DNA from: Isoetes taiwanensis
Lineage: Eukaryota > Streptophyta > Lycopodiopsida > Isoetales > Isoetaceae
Length of the DNA stretch: 64,000 bases
Assembly: GCA_021234155.1 (NCBI GenBank)
Contig: JAJEKV010000137.1
Coordinates: 620,001 to 684,000, forward strand
Direction of reading: 5' to 3'
In this document: positions 32,075-41,945 of the stretch, in pieces
How positions within the stretch are numbered: the stretch's first letter is position 1
Layout of the letters: each line of letters opens with the position of its first letter
Notes under the pieces: model-generated
Databases searched by the model: none
What the model was told of the DNA's origin: nothing
The model's input: the letters and a program-made list of their open reading frames with translations, nothing else
Translations under genes and position numbers: made by a program

Positions 32075-33192
32075 ATGGCTTCAACAGCAGGGGTCACAAT
32101 CTTCATAGTCCTCTTTTGCTCTATGGTAAGGTGCCATGTACTAATAATGTTAGCAAGAGCAAAGGCTAAGAGTAAAAATTATTATTGAAAACTTACAAGT
32201 GAATTGTGGACATATGTTGATGCAGGTATGGAGAGCCAAGGCAGATTGCAGGAACACTGCCCTGCAGGCAATAAGTGAGAAGATGCCAGGATTGAGCATA
32301 CCTGAAGAGCTATTGCAACATCTGAGTCCATTGATGGAGGAAGATGTGGAAAATATTCTGACCAATTCATGGGATGCAGAAACTGTATGCACAAAGGCTG
32401 GTTTTGTATGCAATCCAAATGTTCCCTACATAGTGGCTATGCCATATGTGTTTCTGCATGTTCCACCTAAACAGACTGCTGGAATGCCAGAGGCCTTGCA
32501 ATGGGACCCAAATGTTTTCTTCCCGCATGACCAGCTCAAGAAGGGCGGTAGGGTCACGCTGCCGGATCTCAAAGAGCCGCTGCCCAGGTCCTCGTTTCTG
32601 CCTAAAGCTCTGGCAGATCATCTCCCTGTAACAGAGCAGTCTCTGCCTATGCTTCTCACCCTTTTGGGCATCCCTCATAAATCCAACATGTTCTACACCA
32701 TGGCATCCACTGCCATGGGTTGCAACCAAGCCCTCCGCAAAGGAGAGATCAGAACATGCATCAGCTCCATGGAATCCATGATTGACTATGTTTATTCCAT
32801 CCTTGGATCCAACGTTGAGCTCCTTTACTCCCCTGCCATTGCTGGCTCTAAAGAACCTATGACCATCACCAAGGTTGAAACCAAGAATGGCTTAGTTTCT
32901 CCAGTTTCTTGCCATAGCTTTGCATTCCCTTATGCTGTTTATTATTGTCACTACTTATGGTACTAAGGTTTTTGAACTCAGTTTGGTTAGTGACGTGGAT
33001 GGAAAGGAGATGAAGAAATATGCAATCTGCCATAAGTGGATGGCTTCACTTCGCCAAGAATTTGAGCAGCTCAATGTCAAGGAAGGGGGCTGGGTCTGTC
33101 ACTGGCTGTTTGGCAATAATCTCCTGTGGATTCCTTCCATGGAAGCAGGAAAACAGGCCACACTTATCCAGACCAAAATAACTGGGGAGTGA
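32075..33192 (+). pseudogene. BURP-domain protein, two exons, single frameshift
   Basis: BURP proteins are plant-specific secreted proteins (for example polygalacturonase beta-subunit and RD22 types). Exon 1 (32075-32125) encodes a signal peptide, MASTAGVTIFIVLFCSM. A phase-0 intron runs GTAAGG to TTGATGCAG (32126-32225). Exon 2 opens VWRAKADCRNT, with a variable region, then the BURP domain: VFFPHDQLKKG, SFLPKALADHLP, and CH-X10-CH in SCHSFAFPYAVYYCH. Just after this the frame runs into TAA at 32964-32966. Homology continues one frame over with TKVFELSLVSDVDGKEMKKY, AICH and GGWVCHWLFGNNLL, ending with TGA at 33190-33192. Counting across the shift, CH-X10-CH-X~26-CH-X21-CH is close to the family pattern. 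One indel near 32950 is the only lesion seen, so this is a young pseudogene or a base-call error. Confidence 0.85.
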
Positions 33193-33420
33193 ACTGCTAC
33201 ATATTGTGAAGCTATGTCTCTTCTATCTAACAGAGTCATATTGTGTTGTATAAACTGCATACTTACATGCATGTTTGATTTACTGCGCCCTCTGATGGCA
33301 ATAGATCAATATAAACTATTATGCTTGTGTTGTACATATTGTATGGATTTTCAGCATATGCATTTTCTGCTTGCAGTTTCGGGTGACAATGATTAGCAGG
33401 GAATTTAACGAACTAGAAAT

Positions 33421-33634
33421 ATGCAATCTGCCATAAGTAGATGGAAAGGGGATGAAAAAATATGCAATCTGCCATAAGTGGATGCCTTCACTTCGCCAAG
33501 AATTTGAACAACTCAGTGTGAAGAAAGGGGGCTGGGTTTGTCACTGGCTGTTTGGCAATAATCTCCTTTGAATTTCTTCAATGGAAGGAGGAGAACAGGC
33601 CACACTTATCCAGCCCAAATTGGTTAAAGGATGA
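33421..33634 (+). pseudogene. BURP C-terminal fragment, tandem to the main copy
   Basis: The sequence repeats the last BURP segment: KYAICHKWMPSLRQEFEQ, GGWVCHWLFGNNL, a TGA in place of the tryptophan codon, then ISSMEGGEQATLIQPKLVKG and TGA. A duplicated ATATGCAATCTGCCATAAGT at 33420 and 33461 marks a small internal duplication. It is the start of the block duplicated as SD-C. Confidence 0.85.
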
Positions 33635-34009
33635 AGGCACTGAAGATTGACTATGTCCTTAAGCTACTGTTACATAGTGTGCTTCTATGACTCTTCTAAG
33701 AGAGCCATATTGTGCTGTGTAAACTGTGTGTTGATGTAAAGTTACAACCCTATAGCTATACCTGCTACTTTCTTCCATGCTGGCAATATATTCATAAACT
33801 ATGTATACTTGTATTGTATAAATATGCCTACCTTTTTGTTTTGTGTGGCATTCTGGCGTTTTATGAACGCTCTTCTGGATGATTAATGGAGTATTCATAA
33901 ACTAGAATAATAATCCATTTCCCTGAGGAGCAGGTACTCTTGTTCTGTTTGGCCACAACAGCCAGGCATCAAGTTGCTCAAGGCTCAATATAGCAGAGAA
34001 CATAGATGT

Positions 34010-34440
34010 GACTTGTCTATCTTTGCAATAGCATTTTCTTCAGCAGAACATTGCAAGGCTTATTATACATTCCATGACAAGCAGTGCCATGCTCTGGCCC
34101 TCGTGTAGATTGGCATAACAACCACCCCCAATAAAAAATGGACTTTTCCCATCCCGAACTGTTGAAACACTATAGGAAACAAGTAATACACAAGTCTATA
34201 TTCAGCTAATCCTTTATGGGAAATCCTATATTGACAACCAACTTTTTGGTAAAAGTCTTACACGAAACACAAGCATCCACGAGTATGGCCTAGTCAAGGA
34301 GGCCTCAAATATACTAAAGCATAAACTATGGCTAGCTCTTACTAAAAGCATAAACTATTTATCCGGTCGTACATCTTCCCTACGACACGTTGAATAGTTT
34401 GACTTTAACTCTCCACCTAGGTCAAATCATCTAGTATAAA
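34010..34440 (-). repeat. R1 and BURP flank, SD-A copy
   Basis: Reverse complement of R1: AATGGACTTTTCCCATCC, AAGTAATACACAAGTCTATA, GGTCGTACATCTTCCC. It ends at GGTCAAATCATCTAGTATAA, the unoccupied Helitron target (A34433|T34434). Confidence 0.75.
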
Positions 34441-35260
34441 GATATAAATAAAAAGTATCTAGCTTCCTTATCAAGGTAAAAATAGAATTATGTAGCTCTC
34501 TGCATCACATACATATTGTACTGGATGAAGGCCTAATCTTAGGCATTCAGATTCCAGATATCATATGACTGACAAGAAACTATATAGACGCAAGTAAACA
34601 TATATTGTCTCGTGTCTTTGCCATGTTCTTCTTTACATACAACAATACCCTCATAATTCGTTTAAAGACAAGAACTTGCAAGTTGTATGATGTGAGACAT
34701 GCAAGTGGATAGGTTAACAATAACTTATCTAAGAATTGACTTTCTATGGCATAACAAACCTTTATTGACAAGCTTCCGTAAAGCAATTAAACAGTCAAGG
34801 AAATTGCTTAGAGGAATCCCAGCAATGTGCATCATACCACCATATTAAGTTTGGCTTTGCCACGATATTAAGCCGAAGTACTTAGGTTGTGGCGGTAATA
34901 TCACTTTTCGTGTTTGTTCATAGATGTCATACCTCTTACCTTTTACCTTGAGGGAAGATGACTTAAACAAAACTCTTTGGAGTGGCCATGATAAGGACAA
35001 ATACATAATTTCCTTTTAGTATTATAGAGTGTATATGTTCTACAACCTCTTGGTCTCACATAGCATCGTTGCAAGCCAAACTCAAGAAACATGCTAAACT
35101 TTGTGACGCAGAAGTTCAAGAAAAGTCTATTCTTCTTTGCTTGTTGCTTCAACTTGTAGGAAGACTAAAAAAATGATCGATGGTTGCTTGCGAGATTCAC
35201 CACTCTAACTAACTTAGTATATTTCTAATAATGCAATGGACAACACAAGGATAGGCTCCT

Positions 35261-37143
35261 GACTATGGCGCTTAGGGCTGCCAACATTTTTCCTTGTAAC
35301 TTGAGCATCTAGGCTCCATTTTTTTATGATCTTTAGTGCATTGGAAAGCTTGTTTCGAGAGCTCTCAGTTAGTATCAATTTTGTTAGGATTTGCTATCAG
35401 ATTTGGGGCCAGATTTGGGCCTGTTCGATTTCCGACAATTTTAATAGAGATGGGGAAGATAGATATTGTTCCAGCTTCTAAGGCAGCAGCAAAACGACGT
35501 GAGTCTACTGCCAGCTTGGTGATACGTGATTCTCCAGTTGTTGTGCAAAAAAAGGTAAATAATTCAGTTGAAAGTCTTTGCCTTCATTGGTGATTGCTCT
35601 AGTGGTTTTTAAAGACAGGGATTTTCCTTACTTCCAAGGCGCTGCGAGTAAGGGAGTGGAAGTTAATGGGAATTTTCATCAAACAAATACAGATTCCAGT
35701 CCTAATGTAGTTTCTCAGCCTCAAACAAATGATAGTACTTGGAAGTCATCTTATTGTGTTACAAAACTCTTCATATCAAAGATTTAGCGATTGGCTTTGT
35801 AATGATATATCTAGTGCATCTAGAAAAGCAAAGGTATCAGCCGCTTTACAGGTGTTGTCTGAAGGGAGTATGGATGAGTTGTTGGCGATCTTGGACACAT
35901 TGAAAGCTCGACAGACTCAAGTTCAACAACAATTGCCTCCATATGACATTTTTTACTAGTCTGACTGTCAGAATGTAGTTCAAGCTTCTGGTATTCCTAT
36001 GGTTGAGGTGGACCATCAAGCTCATATTAAGTATGTTGAGAACTTATCTTCATGTGCAGTCTTTGGATATTTTACTAGTGGCTATGTAGATTTTTCGCGG
36101 TTCCATGTTTGGTTATCTCGTCTTTTGAGACGCCTTCAACTTCCTCCTTTTCAGTCCATCAAGTTGTTGGCGAAAAACGTTGTTCTTATTATGTTTGGGC
36201 TCTTTGATATTAAGAGGGATTGATCCACTTGGTGGAGAATATATGATGTATCAGTATTACTCTCCTGGTTTTACACCAGATATGGTTCGCGCATTAAAGA
36301 TGCCTTGCTATTAAAGTTGTCTTGCTGGTTCTCGATACCTAATCTTCTTCTTGATCATATCTCATATTCCATCATGAATAGTCCTAGGATTTGCGTTTCA
36401 ATGCCAGTGGACTCGCCTTTACTAGATTGTATAGTGGTGAAGAGTGGACCTTGGTATAAGAAGTTGGATCTTAAGCTTCTGAATGGTCCAGAATTAGCCC
36501 ATTTGTTTCCTGACAAGGAGGCTTTTGCTAGATTTTGTTGAGATACTCGTGGTCTCAGGCATCTGTTCAACCTTCTTCTCAGGTTCAAGCTCCTGTTGTT
36601 ATTTCTTCATCTATTCATGATCAAGCTTTATGGGTTGCTTTGCATTCCTCGTCCATAGAAGATGCTCTAATTCCAGTTCCTCGTCCATGCCGTCCTTATA
36701 GCGCCATCAGCTGTACATGTAGTTCCTTCCATTCTCCATATTGATGCTTCTTCTTCTCATGCTTCGATGGTTGTTATGGCTGATGGTCCTAATCTTCTGT
36801 GCGCAAACAGAGTCATGGCAGCAAGTCAATTGGAAGAAGGCGGCGAGGAGGAAATCTGTTATGTCATCTCATGAGACTATCCCGCCTCACACTATTCAAT
36901 GGCATAATAATTTGATATATGTTGATGATCATCTCGATATAGCAGTACATGCTGATTGTGATGACGGCGTTAAACGCCTCAAGGTGGCACAAGGAGTTTG
37001 ACTACACTGCGTATGGGCGGTTTTGCTTAGTGGACTATTTCATCCTCTAGGTTTTGAGTCCCATGTCACAGGTTCCTTATATGTATCTTGATTTTTTTTT
37101 TATAATAGATTGTCGTCCTTCAAAAAAAAAAAGAAAGGGGAAG
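35261..37143 (+). mobile_element. LINE ORF1-like retroelement with 16-bp target duplication, SD-A copy
   Basis: ACAAGGATAGGCTCCT flanks it exactly at 35245-35260 and 37144-37159. The frame opens MGKIDIVPASKAAAKRRES (about 35450), and continues with shifts through VEVNGNFHQTNTDSSPNVVS, YQRFSDWLC, AILDTLKARQTQVQQQLPP, DFSRFHVWLSRLLRRLQLPP and YMMYQYYSPGFTPDMVRAL. Later segments (SIPNLL, RICVSMPVDSPL) fit the end of a DUF4283 domain. Stops and at least four frameshifts break the ORF. The 3' end is an A-run (37126-37137). No endonuclease or RT is present. Shape (5' ORF, poly-A, long target duplication) indicates mobilisation by L1-type machinery. Confidence 0.75.
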
Positions 37144-37619
37144 ACAAGGATAGGCTCCTTCTCCTCTTTTAACTAATAAAATTAGTTGTTTTAGTCAGTC
37201 AGATTTCATTGATCAACTAGACCAAAAAAATGATGTGCAAGTTGATCTTTTTTCATGCTTCCATGCATGACGTTCTGTCAACATGCGAGTAGAACCTAAG
37301 CTTGATATTGTTGCGCAATACATGACTTTTTTGCATTTGGCTTTTTACTTATTAGTTGTTTTTGTTCAAATCACATTATAAGATACCAAAAATAATCACA
37401 TTATATAAGGTAAGAGCATCAGATTTTCGAGTTCTGTCAGCATATGAGCAGAACCTAAGCTTGATGTTGTTTGGCTATACATGACCTTTCTACATTTGGA
37501 AATAAGGATGATGGAAGGTTATAACTAAACTCGAGCTTTATATATGTCGGTGGTAGTTATATGTGACTTCTCGCCTATCTCGTAAGGAAGTAAGAGCTAA
37601 CAACAAGGTATACAACCAA

Positions 37620-38126
37620 CGGTCATGCGAGAAAATGAAGTTGTGCTGATAACAACTGTTCTCTACCTGAAAGCAACTATTATGAGTTCTGTTACGTGAA
37701 GAGACTGCATTATGAGATGAGATGACAGACTATTTTAGATGAAACGTCTTGTATAGACTTCTCTAGCTTTTCTATGCCATCCTCTGATGACTATTCTGGA
37801 CGACTTGTCTTGTCAAGATGGCCATCTGAGCTTGTCAATTAGCTTGGTTCATTTGTTATTGCTTCATACATGACTTTTCATCTGTTTTTAGGGGTCATAC
37901 GACGTTACCCATGAAGAAACTATAGTCTAAAGGATCTTTGTTAGCCCATGCCTTTATTCAAAGGCACACTTTATAAAAAGGCTCCTAGAGGCCCTTCACC
38001 TTTACCTTTTATGTAACCTTTATGGTATTATATATATAACCTCTATTGATCAATAAATGTGTCTTGTATTGTGGGGGAACTTTCCTTTTTGTGTGTTTGT
38101 TCTTGTTAAACTAGTATGTTCAACAC
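37620..38126 (+). repeat. Copia-type LTR, SD-A copy
   Basis: The segment ends TATGTTCAACA immediately before a primer-binding site. It contains a TATATATATAAC region (38028-38039), a following AATAAATGTGTC polyadenylation-type signal and a GT-rich stretch, as in an LTR with U3, R and U5. The left boundary is not certain because no second LTR is present to compare. The adjacent 37310-37620 (R3) also occurs at 14.5 kb. Confidence 0.5.
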
Positions 38127-38128
38127 GA

Positions 38129-38430
38129 TATCAGAGCCTATAACTGGATATGAGTCTAGCATTTGCAAACTTTGAGGGTTCACTGGTACTATCCAGATCA
38201 GGATACCCAGCTTGGAAGATGAAGATGGAGCTTGTTCTACAGAATGAAAAGCTTTTCGGATATGCAACTGGAAAGAGTCTTCTTCCATCCAAACCAACTG
38301 ATGATATTAGCAAATATGTTTAGAATGGCAATGAATATGATGTCTAGATTAAAAGTTCAAATGACTAGAAAGAGAAGGATCTGACAACTCGTGTACCTTT
38401 TCTTTATGCTCTAAAAGTCGATTTTAATAG
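38129..38430 (+). pseudogene. Copia primer-binding site and gag N-terminus, SD-A copy
   Basis: TATCAGAGCC (38129-38138) matches the initiator-Met tRNA primer site of plant copia elements. An ATG at 38150 then reads MSLAFANFEGSLVLSRSGYP, AWKMKMELVLQNEKLFGYAT, GKSLLPS, a stop, then NDxKEKDLTTRVPFLYALK. The AWKMKM / LF.YATG / alternating acidic pattern is typical of the copia gag N-terminal (UBN2/DUF4219) domain. In-frame TAGs replace expected tryptophans. The rest of the element is missing; SD-B starts soon after. Confidence 0.65.
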
Positions 38431-39423
38431 ATGCTAAATAATTTCCTACTTCAAGTGAAGTCTAGAAGTGTGTTAATAAAATTTATATGCCATATTGTGC
38501 TGTGTAAACTGTGTGTTGATGTGTGTTGATGTAAAGTTACAACCCTATAGCTCTACCTGCTACTTTCTTCCATGCTGGCAATATATTCATAAACTATGTA
38601 TACTTGTATTGTATAAATATGCCTACCTTTTTGTTTTGTGTGGAACAAGAAATAGCATTCTGGCGTTTTATGAACGCTCTTCTGGATGATTAGTGGAGTA
38701 TTCATAAACTAGAATAATAATCCATTTCCCTGAGGAGCAGGTACTCTTGTTCTGTTTGGCCACAACAACCAGGCATCAAGTTGCTCAAGGCTCCATATAG
38801 CAGAGAACATACATGTGACTTGTCTATCTTTGCAATAGCATTTTCTTCAGCAGAACATTGCAAGGCTTATTATACATTCCATGACAAGCAGTGCCATGCT
38901 CTGGCCCTCGTGTAGATTGACATAACAACCACCCCCCTAATAAAAAATGGACTTTTCCCATCCCGAACTGTTGAAACACTATAGGAAACAAGTAATACAC
39001 AAGTCTATATTCAGAGAATCCTTTATGGAAAATCCTATATTGACAACCAACTTTTTGGTAAAAGTCTTACACGAAACACAAGCATCCACGAGTATGGCCT
39101 AGTCAAGGAGGCCTCAAATATACTAAAGCATAAACTATGGCTAGCTCTTACTAAAAGCATAAACTATTTATCCGGTCGTACATCTTCCCTACGACACGTT
39201 GAATAGTTTGACTTTAACTCTCCACCTAGGTCAAATCATCTATCTATATATAGTAATAAAAGCAAAATGTAGTTTGTGCAGAGGATCTCGGCCGTAGATT
39301 TGTTGTTTTCGCAACTTTCATTTGGGGCCGTCAGAAAAGTAGTTGGAAAGGTTCGAAAGGGCGCACATTGGTTTATTCGGCTTTTTGTTTTATCCTCTTC
39401 CGATTCACTTGATAGGTTTGGCT

Positions 39424-39560
39424 ATGGCGGTTGAAGCAGCGGGCACCCATCCGAAGCCTCTCCTGAAGCGCCTGTCACATCAACAACAATTCGAGACCTT
39501 TGGTTTAGCTTTTGATTTCTGGATTTTAAGTTTCACAATGGTGAGATTCTGTACAATCTA
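39424..39560 (+). pseudogene. Possible captured 5' exon inside the Helitron
   Basis: ATG at 39424 opens MAVEAAGTHPKPLLKRLSHQ, then QQFETFG before possible donor-like GGTTTAGC. A less AT-rich leader (GGATCTCGGCCGTAGATT) precedes it. The composition fits a genuine gene start, but the family is not recognised. Confidence 0.3.
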
Positions 39561-41945
39561 GAGCCCTCAGCTTTTTATAAGAGATATGGCTTCCTAATAC
39601 CCGATAAAAAATTATTAGTAACTAATTGTGATTACTAAACTTCAAGATGCATTTCTAAAAGATTTTGCCATTAGCTACAAGAGAATTTATCTGTGCAGTT
39701 TTGTGCTTCTTTCTTCCATGTCTTTGTTTTGTCCTTGCAGTGATGGACTTTCTGGGATCAATTCCTTTACCTGAGGTTATGAGTTGCATATTTTGTTTGG
39801 ACTATAGACATTACTTTGTTGAATTGAACTATTGCCCTTCAACAAGAATGTAGCCCACCCTAGGAATCACATAGTATTTTGACAAGGCCCTGACTTCTAG
39901 AGATGAATAACATGAATGAAATGAGCAGGCAAATGTTTGCCCATCATTCCAGCCAGTTAATGCCAAAAATGATATGCTGTGCAACAAGTATTTTGAACCT
40001 AGCAATATAAATAAGAAATTGGTAGAGAGCCTGCCCATATAGGTTTTGACCAATTTATCTCTAAGCACACATTTCTTATGGTGATTGCTCATATCCGAGC
40101 CAATTTGTGTGTATAGTTGACTGCCATGTTGGAGTTTAATGAACATCAATATAGACTTCTACGGATATACCTCATATTTGGAAGTAATGTTCTTATTTAA
40201 ACCTGTGAATAGTCTTCTGCACTTTTAATGCTTTTCTTTAACCAAACATTTCTATCTTGAGAAGATCGAGTCCATTTTAGACTTGCATGTGTCAGTCTTC
40301 CCTTTTAGCCAATGACTATAGGTTTAAGATTATCACTATTAAGTATTATTGAGGGAAGAAGGAAGATCAGAGCTTAAGTAAATTAATGGATTTTGTACAA
40401 GGATGGATTCACAGGGTTTAGATTGTAACGAGTCTCACTTGTGCAAGATGTGTTGCTGTATTTCTTTCTGCGATGTGGGCCATTTTGTTGCAATGGTTCT
40501 TATGAGTTGCAAATTTTATCTCAGATGTACTTTAATCAGTGCTTTGAAGATTATGCAGCACACCCAATTACAGAAATATCAGACATGGCTAGCCGCTTCC
40601 CCATAGATCGTCTTCATGAAGGTAAACATCTATCTTTCCTTATGCAATTCTTTCGTTTCTTAGTGCATGAGTTTAGCCTGAAGTATTTTCTATTTAAATG
40701 CAACATAGAATAGCCCTTGTTTTGGGGTTTTAACAATATGTACAATACAGTGACAGTAGTTGGAATCGCTGCATTTGGCACCTCTATATTTACTGCTATT
40801 TGATCAGGGAGTATGTAGAAAGGTCTGTAATGTTTTGGCAGTTCAAACTGATGGACTAAAACAGTTTGCATATTTCTAATTTCCCAAGTACTTTTCTAGC
40901 CTGTAGCTTCACAATGGTGAGATTCTGTACAATCTAGAGCCCTCAGCTTTTTATAAGAGATATGGCTTCCTAATACCTGATAAAAAATTATTAGTAACTA
41001 ATTGTGATTACTAAACTTCAAGATGCATTTCTAAAAGATTTTGCCATTAGCTACAAGAGAATTTATCTGTGCAGTTTTGTGCTTCTTTCTTCCATGTCTT
41101 TGTTTTGTCCTTGCAGTGATGGACTTTCTGGGATCAATTCCTTTACCTGAGGTTATGAGTTGCATATTTTGTTTGGACTATAGACATTACTTTGTTGAAT
41201 TGAACTATTGCCCTTCAACAAGAATGTAGCCCACCCTAGGAATCACATAGTATTTTGACAAGGCCCTGACTTCTAGAGATGAATAACATGAATGAAATGA
41301 GCAGGCAAATGTTTGCCCATCATTCCAGCCAGTTAATGCCAAAAATGATATGCTGTGCAACAAGTATTTTGAACCTAGCAATATAAATAAGAAATTGGTA
41401 GAGAGTCTGCCCATATAGGTTTTGACCAATTTATCTCTAAGCACACATTTCTTATGGTGATTGCTCATATCCGAGCCAATATGAGTGTATAGTTGACTGC
41501 CATGTTGGAGTTTAATGAACATCAATATAGACTTCTACGGATATACCTCATATTTGGAAGTAATGTTCTTATTTAAACCTGTGAATAGTCTTCTGCACTT
41601 TTAATGCTTTTCTTTAACCAAACGTTTCTATCTTGAGAAGATCAAGTCCATTTTAGACTTGCATGTGTCAGTCTTCCCTTTTAGCCAACGACTATAGATT
41701 TAAGATTATCACTGTTAAGTATTATTGAGGGAAGAAGGAAGATCAGAGCTTAAGTAAATTAATGGATTTTGTACAAGGATGGATTCACAGGGTTTAGATT
41801 GTAACGAGTCTCACTTGTGCAAGATGTGTTGCTGTATTTCTTTCTGCGATGTGGGCCTTTTTGTTGCAATGGTTCTTATGAGTTGCAAATTTTATCTCAG
41901 ATGTACTTTAATCAGTGCTTTGAAGATTATGCAGCACACCCAACA
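39531..41945 (+). repeat. Tandem duplication of 1,376 bp inside the Helitron
   Basis: 39531-40906 is repeated from 40907 onward with a constant offset of 1,376 bp (for example TTTGCCATTAGCTACAAG at 39664 and 41040). The second copy diverges after about 41943, at GCAGCACACCCAA. Each copy carries TTTCACAATGGTGAGATTC, encoding (other frame) FHNGEILYNLEPSAFYKRYG. The copies differ at only a few positions. Confidence 0.9.
40525..40622 (+). pseudogene. Exon-like segment captured in the Helitron
   Basis: TTTTATCTCAG precedes an open segment reading MYFNQCFEDYAAHPITEISD, then MASRFPIDRLHE, followed by a GTAAACATC donor at about 40621. Acceptor, open frame and donor together look like an internal exon. 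The second tandem copy (41901 on) keeps the first third and then diverges. The source gene is not recognised. Confidence 0.45.

Larger units (their letters stand above)
33704..38488 (+). repeat. Segmental duplication copy SD-A
   Basis: Starts at GCCATATTGTGCTGTG (33704) and ends at TTAATAAAATTTATAT (38488), directly followed by the same start sequence of SD-B. Order: BURP 3' flank, R1 (minus), flank, LINE ORF1-like element, AT-rich trailer, copia LTR, primer site and gag start. It serves as the empty-site reference for three insertions in SD-B. Confidence 0.9.

Noticed and set aside
35261-37143. Several small separate genes in the SD-A LINE region
   Set aside because: The short frames are consecutive pieces of one broken ORF1-like frame, as comparison with the SD-C copy shows.
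38018-38060. Promoter of a host gene
   Set aside because: The TATA and AATAAA signals lie within the copia LTR that ends at the tRNA primer site.
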